Assembly (NCBI GenBank): GCA_963422465.1
Contig: OY730175.1
Location: forward strand, 806,001-870,000
Direction: 5' to 3'
DNA length: 64,000 nt
From: Lichina pygmaea
Lineage: Eukaryota; Ascomycota; Lichinomycetes; Lichinales; Lichinaceae
Shown: positions 55,971 through 64,000 of the stretch, piece by piece
Numbering within the stretch: position 1 is the stretch's first letter
Layout: the number at the start of each line of letters is the position of its first letter
Notes under the pieces: model-generated
Told to the model about the DNA's origin: nothing
Database searches by the model: none
The model's input: only the letters and a program-made list of their open reading frames with translations
Position numbers and translations under genes: made by a program

Positions 55971-58900
55971 TCTAGAGACGTCCATAAGGTATGATATACT
56001 ATACGGTAGCTACGGTACTGTCCTACCAGTACGGAAGCACAGCTTGGAAAGAAACACCTTTCACCCAGATGCGAAGGACCGACGAGATTTACCATGGGGC
56101 AACCCTGCCACGAGCACATTGTTGTGGAAAGACCAAGAGCCGTTGGCAGCGACTCTCCGCCGATAGCTACGCATGTACTGTACTGGCATCGACGTACTCC
56201 GTACACCTAGAATGCAGCCTGAACCCGAGAGCAAACGCCTCTGCAGGAGTCGTGGGGTGGTGCCACACACCAGCCAAATGGCATTGCTGAGTCAGCAACG
56301 CCATTGCGGCCCTGCAACACGAATAGCTGTTCGTTCCAAACCACGATGCCTGCTCTCTGGAGGGTTTGCCACCACCGTACGTACGTACGGCCGTTCAAGC
56401 TATGGCCATTGTGTTGCAGGACCAAAAGGGGCCACGGAGCCATTCTGCAGGCATGATGAGATGGAGTATCTCTGTTGCAGAATTTTCACTGTTGTGATTC
56501 TCCATGCTGTGTCGTATCATACAACCGAAGCACATGCTGTGTTCAGGTACTGCTCTTGAGCAGGCAGCAGAAAACTCCCCACGCCCGCATGGGCGTGTTT
56601 GGTTCAGACGGAAGATGACAACATTCAATCGGGATCGTTGGTGATCGTCAGTGCTCTACCCTACTCCTGTCCGTACGTACTTACGTACGACTTCTTTGTA
56701 GACGCCCCCCACTTCAGGGGAGACTTTCGCAGACCTTCTCATACCATGTTAGGTATGAGCCACAGCTTGCAGCATGTGCTCGCAGATGACGTGGCGTAGC
56801 CTGACAAAGAATCGTTAGTTAGGCAGGGGAGTCGACATCAACCCTTGCAAGGCTACTGAATTTTTGTCTGCCACCGTACGATACCAAGTGAACACTACAT
56901 ACGTACGAGGGCGTGTACGTACTGCAGGCTGCTCCGAGGATGATCGGGTGCGTCATCTTGACTCATGCGGACCTGGAAACGTCAATGCTGACGATAAGAA
57001 GGCGATAAGGTCTCCAGCCATACTGGTAGTGCGAAAGTACATTCCCCAGGGGTTGAAAGGCCGACGTGCCACTTGCGCGGCCGCGAATCCTGCCCTAACA
57101 TGACTAGTGTGGAACCTGGACCTTGCCCTTTGAGACGGTCTGGAGCAGCGCAACGGAAGGGAAGACCCTGTTGTACGAGTACTGTTCGCCTACGCCGGCA
57201 CGGCGAGGCATCACGCTGGAGACGACTCGTCGACAAGTTTCAGATGCCGCTTTGAGATCTCGCTCCGTCGAAGACGATGCGGACTTCGCCAATTCCTGCC
57301 ACACATCTTGTCCTGTGCCCTCCTACGGGAGTTCCATGAGGAGAGGACCCATGCTCGATCCCTGCCCGCAACTTGGCCGAGTACCGTACCCCAGGTCAGG
57401 GGCGGTCGGCTCATGATCCAGATAACAACTGCCTGGCCTGTGTCCTTGCGCAAAGAAGCTCAAGGAGGGACCCTGCTTATGCCCTGCACGGGGTGTAGCA
57501 CAGCACCCACGTCCACCTGCTTCGTTCAGGATGACGTACTACATCAATCCGTCCGTTCGACCAAAACAAAGGCCACACTTTAGAATCTTCAGCTTTGCTC
57601 GTCGTCTCTCGCCCGGAGAAGGTGTGTCCAGATAGCCATGGAGAAGTCTTGTCGACTGCAGCTTCCTGCGAATGGGCTAGTCCGACGATACCGTCGCATT
57701 GCAGAAGGGGAGAACACCAAAACGAACCACGTTACAGGGATTCAGCTGTGCGATTAGAGTGCCCGCCAAGGTTTCCGGCCTGCGTTCTAAGCTACAGTAA
57801 CTAGTCACGCCAAGGAAAAAGGAAGGTGTGGGGTGTGGATCGCATGCTCGCTGCCGCGACACTCGGGTCGTGGACCGGCGGATGACGCTCTTCCCGGGGG
57901 AGAGCATGCTACAGTACGTACGAGTGCTATACGTGCGTATGAAGGTACGTACTCGCCGTTCCACCGACTTCCAGAGGCAAGGGCAGTCACCACGACGAAG
58001 AAGTACTCCGTACGTATGAGGACACTTGGAGGCTTCAGCTGACGATCGTCCGCGTCGGGCTCCAGGTTGCCTGCCATCGCTAGCTTTCGGCGCGGGACCA
58101 TGTTGCAGCCTCGTGTCCGGATTCGCGTCGACCGACGGCCATTGCGAGGGAGGGTGGCCAGCAAACGGGTCCAGCTACCTGCAAAGTCGCTGGAACAGCA
58201 GCAAGCAAGCAAGCATCGCATCATGCGGCAAGGGCATCATCACCACCATCACCACCATCATCCGTACGAGTGCGTAAGGTACTCCGTACGCCGTCCGAGC
58301 TTCGGCTTGATCCGCCTTGTCACCGGCAAGCTTGTTTGGCAACGCGCCACGTCCCGCCTCCGTCGCTTAACCTTTGATGAATCAATCGGACAATCAGGGC
58401 CGGGCGAGCCGGGGCTCCGGGCGATTCGAGACCGGCGCATCGACCAGTGGCATCAGCCATTCGCAGCGACTGGAACGGAGTGGGGTCGGCCAAGCAAGGA
58501 GAGAGGAAGTCTAGATCGTCTCCAGGCCTTTGACGAGAAGTCCAAGCTCCAAACTCTGGAAAGGGGACTCGGACGGCCTATCTTGTGACGGGTGAGAACG
58601 CCGGACGAAGGGTGGAGTGTCGAGACGACGTGTTGATCGGCGACAATGGCACGGCATCGTCGCCGTACTCATACGGCAGAGCTACGATGTTCCAAGAAGG
58701 AAGTTCCTGCGTCTTCAACCCTCCTGATGGGCGGGGACGTCGATGTGACGGGACAGAAGACACAGATCAGGCAGCCATCACGGCCGCCAGCACGGCGGCG
58801 AACGGCGATCATCGTCTGGCGAGATAAAGACGATGTACAACCCCCAATAAGTCCACTGTTTACTGTATACAGCAGTCAGGGATGACGATCGGGTCCATCC

Positions 58901-60793
58901 CACCAATTGATCAATCAGCCCCCATGCTGACGGTGGCAGCACTCCTCCGAAGACACGACCAAGCGAGATGCAGAGCAGACCGGGAGCGCGACACTAGCTT
59001 TACATCCTACATCCTTTCCTGTGAGTCGAACTCATGACCCTCAGGCTGCTTTGTCATCTAGCTTCCTGTCCGTGCCTTTCTATACGACGGAGGTGCTGTA
59101 CCGGACGGCCGACGACACTCGATGATATCACCACCAAAACTACCACCGAATACCTACTCCAGAGCTACTACGACGTGGGTGACGTTACAGGAGTACAGGC
59201 GAAACTTGACTGCAGAGCCGCATTGTCAGAATTCTCGAGACATCTAGAGTTTCCAGGGTGAGTCGGTGGCTCAGTATTTTGGCATGGTCGCTAATTTCTC
59301 AGCTTACTAATAGTACCGCCGCAACATCGTATCCGTCACCCACCTCGTACATACGTATCTGTTCGTATGAGTTACGGTATGTACGCCGTGCGAGGGTACA
59401 TGCTCGTCTATACGGAAGTACTTCCGTACAGATCGTCGAGATACAAGGGTACACCTGCGCACGAGCCACGGATAACGGCTGGTCGAAAAAGGTTTCGGAC
59501 GCAGGCTCCTTACCACATCTGGCGGTGTTTGAAGGCCACATACTGTACGGAGTACCACCAGGACAGCGCAGCTGCTACGGGAGGCGCGGGATACGCCATT
59601 GATCGCGAGGTGCGGGAAGGGGGAGGTCGGAGCTTGCATCGATTGGCCTAAGCTGGACCAACTAGCTCTGCATACGGACAAACCTACGTGTTGCTGGAGC
59701 CTGCTCTGACGGGAGTCACGAGGCAACAAGCACGAGCAAGCAGCCTGCGGTGACACGTCAAGTCTGTACCGATACCCAATCCTCAAATTAGGACAATCTA
59801 CCGCGCCGGACTCGGATGTCAGTCGCTGACCTCAGCCCAGAATCCGAGACGACAGAGCGTCGAAGAAATGCTCCGTGATTACCTTCAATGCCTACGTACG
59901 TACTTCCGTACGTAGCAATGCTTGTACCCTGGTCTTCCACCCCAGACCGGTCGTCGGGCTAACCCCACGAAGTGCTATAAATATACAGGCCTCGCCAGCC
60001 ACTACCGTGATATGGGGAGATTACATCGCCGCCAACCGTGTTTGCCGGCGCCTTTTCCTTCTTCTCGCGTCTCTTCGCCATGAACGCGGCAGAGGAAGGA
60101 GTCATGGGCGAGGGGCAACCAAAAGGGCATCGGTTCCAGCCCGACCAAACGACCGCGGAAAAGAAGGAAAAGAAAAGGAGCGACCGGGTCAGATCATCTC
60201 CGATCAGTCTCACCCTCCTCCGCTCGGTGCGCACTATCGACAAGGAGACAGGGGCGGAGGCCGGCAGGGCCGGGCTCTCAAGAGGCTGGAAAGTCTCTCC
60301 GAGCTGGCACAGGCGGCCACAGACAGACAGCACCAAGCCGTCCGTCGATCATAGAGGGAGGGCAAGAACCCGACAACTAATCGGAGAAGGGGAACAACCT
60401 CCCATCCGCGGGAGCAGCGCGAGCAGCGCGAGCAGCGCACGCAGCGCACGCAGCGCAAGCAGCGATCATCAGTCAGGAGTGCTTGCGACGGTGCCAATTA
60501 CATGTTCGTACGTCCAGTGCGCATGTAGATGCAGTCTGCTCCTCATGATTAGTGCTACTGTACGTGCTCGGTGGCACCTGTCTTGCAATACATCATACAT
60601 ACGTACTTACTTACCGGGCCGGCCAGAGGGGTGTCCCTGGTCTCGGTGCTGCAACTTCACGGCTCGGCGTCAATCACACCGGCTACCGAGACGAGTAACC
60701 GGTACCGACATCGGTGTATCGTCTCGTGCCAGGCTGAGGAAGCTAGAGCTGGCGTTGCTGTTGCAATCGAGAACATCGCCAATCGCTGCTGCC

Positions 60794-60824
<31 letters not shown>

Positions 60825-61958
60825 CTGCTGCTGCTACTGCTGCTGCTACTGCTGCTGCTACTGCTGCTGCCAGCTGCGCTGTACGCCCCTCGCAATACTA
60901 CATGCTGTACGTGCCACGGAGCCTTACGGGACTTGGTGCAGACTGCTGCCACCGCTTCCAGATGAGCTGCGGTGCTGCCCCTCTTTGCCGGGCCAAGGGC
61001 GTCGCAGGCCATCTCTTCTGAAGACGCGACGCCCCGGCATCGTCAACATCGTCATGGTCAACATCGACAACGGTCGATCCCCTTCCGCGCTCGGGTATTC
61101 CGTCTTCCCGTGCCGGGGATCCCGTCGTCCGCGTGCCTGATCTTGTTCGTCGCTCGACCGAGCGAGGGCGGTGTCGTTTGAAGGTGTGTTTGGGCATTTC
61201 CCCTTTGTCCTGATTGGCCTTGTTGCAGTACGTAACGTACCGCCGCTAACTTCGTACAGCCGCTACGTACCTACAGATCAGTACCGAGTTACGGTGCTGT
61301 CATTTCCTCGTACTACGAACTATCTGTGCTCCTCGACCTACCAGCACCGCCCTTTCTCGTCTTTCACGAGCTGATCCCCTCCCTCGACATCTCCCGGCTC
61401 GGCCTCCACCGCCGAACGTGGACCGGTGAGGCTCCCGACGTCTCGTTGGAGCCTCTGGCGACCTCTGGCCTCTGCTCCTCCCTCGGCCTACTCCACCGCC
61501 TCCTTTCCGGACGGTCTCCCCGTCCCGCTTCCTCCACCCCCCTATCTTCTCTCCTCAGGCGGCGCCGGTTCTTCCCGGTCTTTGCTCGAGCTCGATCCCC
61601 TTTTCCTCCTTTGTCTGTTTGCCTCCTGATCGACCTGCCCGTGGAACGCCCAATCGAACGTTCCGCGCGCGCGCGGCGAACCATGGTGATGCCGCCCCAG
61701 CTCAAGCGACGATCATGACGGTACGAGCGGCGACGTCGACGACGGCAAGAAGACATCGTCGCATGGAGCGCGATCGTGGAGGGGAGCGGGACCTTGGACT
61801 GTTCTGTTCGCGACGATGCACGCTGGCCCCGTCAACGACCAGACGAGCTCGCGACGACCGTCTCCGGTGCGAACTCGCCTCTCACCTCCTCGATTCACCC
61901 ACCCTGCGGCGGCTTGATCGACTGACCGACCTGCTGACGTCTTCGACCGACGACGACG
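55971..61958. other. gene-poor intergenic region, 6 kb
   Basis: No supported gene. Open frames at 57200-58850 and 59875-61180 are overlapping, short or low complexity. Contains TACGTACGT patches (56375-56391, 56673-56690, 59893-59915), an ATCACC-rich His-coding run at 58225-58260, a GCGCAGCA tract at 60415-60465 and the 12-bp repeat at 60785. The longest frame, 60038-61021 (+), is basic, Ser/Ala-rich and domain-free. Confidence 0.5.
60785..60876 (+). repeat. 12-bp TGCTGCTGCTAC repeat
   Basis: CTG/CTAC units, about seven copies, with the period-12 unit TGCTGCTGCTAC most regular at 60812-60870. Confidence 0.9.
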
Positions 61959-62183
61959 ATGCAGAGAGCTCGCGATCCGTCGACCATCTCGGTCGCCCAT
62001 GCCATCCGTCGTGGCAGCATCAAGATCAGCTGGCCCATCCCGGCCGCCGGCGATGCAGACGTCGCGTCGCCTGTGGCGTCGCAGCAGACCGCCGCCGTGG
62101 CCACTTCCCCGCACGGCGCGAAGCCGCCGAGTCGGCCGGCGCGACCGGACAGTCCGGCCGTCGCGCCGACGCTGAACTCGGCG

Positions 62184-62223
<40 letters not shown>

Positions 62224-62427
62224 TCGGCCCGGCCACCGATGCGCGCCCGACGGCCGTGCACGATGCGCCCGACAAGGCCCCCGCACGTGCCTCGACCGCT
62301 CCGGACCCGGTGCAGCCGGCGCCCGTGTCTCCTCGGTCCCAGACCGCTCGCGCCGACAGGTCGACGCCGGCCACCGCGCCCGCGAGCCCGCCCTCGGATC
62401 CGCCGCAGAAGAAGCAGAAGAAGAGGA

Positions 62428-62458
<31 letters not shown>

Positions 62459-64000
62459 AGTGAAATCGATCATCCGGCGACTGCTGCGGCGCAGCACCGT
62501 CAAGGAGTCCAGAACGCCCTCGACGTCGGGCCCGGCGCGCCAGAGCGTCGTCGAAGCAGCGCGCTCGAGCCAGTTACGCAGCGTGAGTGTTCGAGTTGTG
62601 AAGTGCCCGGTGGCAAGATGGTCAGGCTGACGCGACGGTCCCAGGATCCGGGGACGCTGAACTCGGCGGGCCAGGCTGGAACGGCGGAGCGGCGCGTGCG
62701 ACGAGCGACCTCGCTCCCGATCAAGGAGCTGACCAAAGGTAGTCCCTACAGCTCTCGTTCGCACTCGACCACCGATCTACCAGACCCGACCGCGCAGCAG
62801 GTGCCGCCGGTAGAGGAAGAGGAGGAGGAGGAGGAGGAGGAGGAGGAGGAGGAGGAGGAGGAGGCGGAGCGCGACGGAGCGGGGCTTGAGCCGTCGTGGC
62901 AGCACGCGTCGCCCAGCCTGCGCGCCGACGACGAACCGATCCAGCCATGGCAGGCCAGATCGCCGGCGTCCAAGTGGACCTTCACGACCGAGAACGCGAC
63001 CGGCGCCGCCTGGACGGGCCTCGCGCCGCGGCCTGTCAGCCGCTCGGCGCGGCGGATCGGCAGCTACTCGGTACCGTTGGCGCCGGAGGACATTGGCGTG
63101 GCCCTGCCGCACGGTCCGAATCCGCGTCGACGATCGCGCAGCGCCGGAGAGCTGCAGGGCCAGGCCGCCGTCCGGCTCGCGCGCGCGGCGCCGGAACGAC
63201 GCATGAGCGAGGAGATCCGGTACTGGCGCGAGAGCGTGTCGGCACATCCGCTCTCACCGCTCTCGCCGGCCCTGAACGAGGCGGCCGAAGCGGTCGACGT
63301 GCCCCGCAGCAGACCGGCGTCCTACGCCGTGGCGTCGTCGTCGCCCAAGCTCATGCGGCTCTCGGCCGGGTCCGAGCCGTGGTCCAGCGCCGACGTCGGC
63401 CGACTCCGAGACCGCGTCGGCAAGCTCGAGGCGCACGTCTCGCACCTGCAGACGACCGTGGCCGAGCTCGTGCAGCGGCTGTCGGTCCGTCACGACGTGA
63501 CCGATCCGGCTTCTCGAGACGGCTTCCGGCCGCCGTTTTCCCGACACTCGGTCGGTTCGTCGTCGTCACGCGGGCTCGACAACGGTGGAGCGGATGCGCA
63601 CCGAGCGGGGGCGGCGATGGCGCCGGCACCGACAACACCAGCAACGGCGGCAGCGGCAGCAGCGGGCTACTCGACGCGGCATCAGACCGTCGTTCGCCGC
63701 GGGCAGGTTTACGATCCTCCGGACGTGGGATTGAGATCTGCATTCTCCTCCGACAAGGTGTCCGAGTCGACGCCGTCGGTGTCGCACAGGTCGGAGCAAG
63801 ACGATCCGGATCGTCGTCACGGCACCGCGACGGCTCTCGCCACGGGTGCCGGCGCCGGCCAACGGGCATCGTATCGACCGCCGACGGCAGTGATCGCTGA
63901 AGGAATGCCGCATCCGGGGGCAGCAGCGTCAACGCGTGAAGCTACGGACGACGCCGGCGATGTCGACGCAGTCGAGCGGGGTACGCTGACGACGGCGTCA
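61959..64000 (+). CDS. hypothetical protein with acidic, Ser/Arg-rich and coiled-coil regions (3' end beyond window)
   Basis: Exon 1 is 61959-62582 and exon 2 starts at 62645 and runs off the window, giving 660 residues so far. The intron (62 bp) is GT-AG with a GCTGACG branch-like site. N-terminus: short basic segment, then Pro/Ala/Ser-rich, a poly-Asp run from GAC repeats (62182-62220), poly-Gly (62424-62458) and a basic patch SIIRRLLRRS. Exon 2 has a poly-Glu run (62810-62870), then SKWTFTTENATGAAWTGLAP, RRRSRSAGEL, MSEEIRYWRESVSAHPLSPL, and a short coiled coil GRLRDRVGKLEAHVSHLQTT near the end. I know of no function. A regulatory or cytoskeletal role could be guessed from composition, but nothing shows it. 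Confidence 0.65.
62810..62871 (+). repeat. GAG-rich (poly-Glu) repeat in the partial gene
   Basis: About 18 GAG/GAA triplets coding Glu. Confidence 0.85.

Noticed and set aside
60038-61021. 327-residue plus-strand frame
   Set aside because: Crosses a CTG/CTAC repeat and basic low-complexity DNA, with no domain and no clear start context.
1-64000. CRISPR arrays, rRNA, tRNA and secondary-metabolite clusters
   Set aside because: No regularly spaced repeats, no rRNA-like blocks, no tRNA with intact arms, and no PKS/NRPS/terpene genes were seen.

Overview
This is a chromosomal window from a filamentous ascomycete (Pezizomycotina). Genes are GC-rich and cut by many short GT-AG introns of about 50-130 bp. 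Several families are typically fungal: a GH72 glucanosyltransferase, a CFEM membrane protein, a SAC7-type RhoGAP, an HNH_2 nuclease-domain protein, and Tad-, copia- and Fot1/pogo-type transposon relics. The species cannot be named from sequence alone; a Sordariomycete is my best guess. Exon boundaries were worked out by hand, requiring frame closure, GT/AG ends and agreement with remembered family features, so no alignment was run.

Layout. 0.5-1.9 kb (+): GPI-anchored GH72 enzyme. 2.5-3.9 kb (+): HNH nuclease-domain ORF with an apparent 5' frameshift. 6.1-7.1 kb (+): secreted protein of unknown function. 7.6-8.45 kb (+): decayed LINE ORF1. 8.5-9.07 kb (-): SNU13. 9.7-10.6 kb (+): V-ATPase subunit c. 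12.9-16.1 kb (+): very large CFEM membrane protein with low-complexity tail. 18.0-19.2 kb (-): mucin-like GPI protein. 19.7-22.2 kb: minisatellite and copia-like relic. 23.0-23.4 kb (-): TIM9. 24.5-26.9 kb (+): RhoGAP. 28.9-30.1 kb (+): glycerophosphodiester phosphodiesterase family protein. 30.4-32.6 kb (+): gamma-tubulin with ten exons. 34.0-34.2 kb: LTR fragment. 34.3-35.8 kb (-): kinase-like protein with degenerate motifs.

38.9-39.2 kb (+): AN1 zinc finger. 40.0-41.9 kb (-): endonuclease III. 42.8-43.7 kb (-): PIG-F/GPI11. 44.0-45.2 kb (-): translin with a GC-AG intron. 45.5-45.7 kb (-): U2 snRNA. 46.9-47.8 kb (-): hypothetical protein. 49.0-50.2 kb: internally deleted Fot1/pogo-like element with long inverted repeats. 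50.5-51.0 kb (+): FAM32A-like protein. 51.35-54.2 kb (+): HCS1/IGHMBP2-type helicase. 54.5-55.5 kb (-): secreted hypothetical broken by a TAG. 55.6-56.0 kb (-): predicted 83-residue protein. 62.0 kb to the edge (+): partial hypothetical protein.

Most genes are housekeeping and unrelated to one another. Four touch cell-surface or GPI biology (GH72 enzyme, CFEM protein, mucin-like GPI protein, PIG-F) but are not clustered as an operon-like unit. SNU13 and U2 both serve the spliceosome but lie 36 kb apart. Between genes the DNA is AT-richer and rich in TACGTA and GTACGGAGTAC-type palindromes, microsatellites and homopolymer C/G runs. I saw no convincing tRNA, rRNA or CRISPR array, and no biosynthetic cluster.
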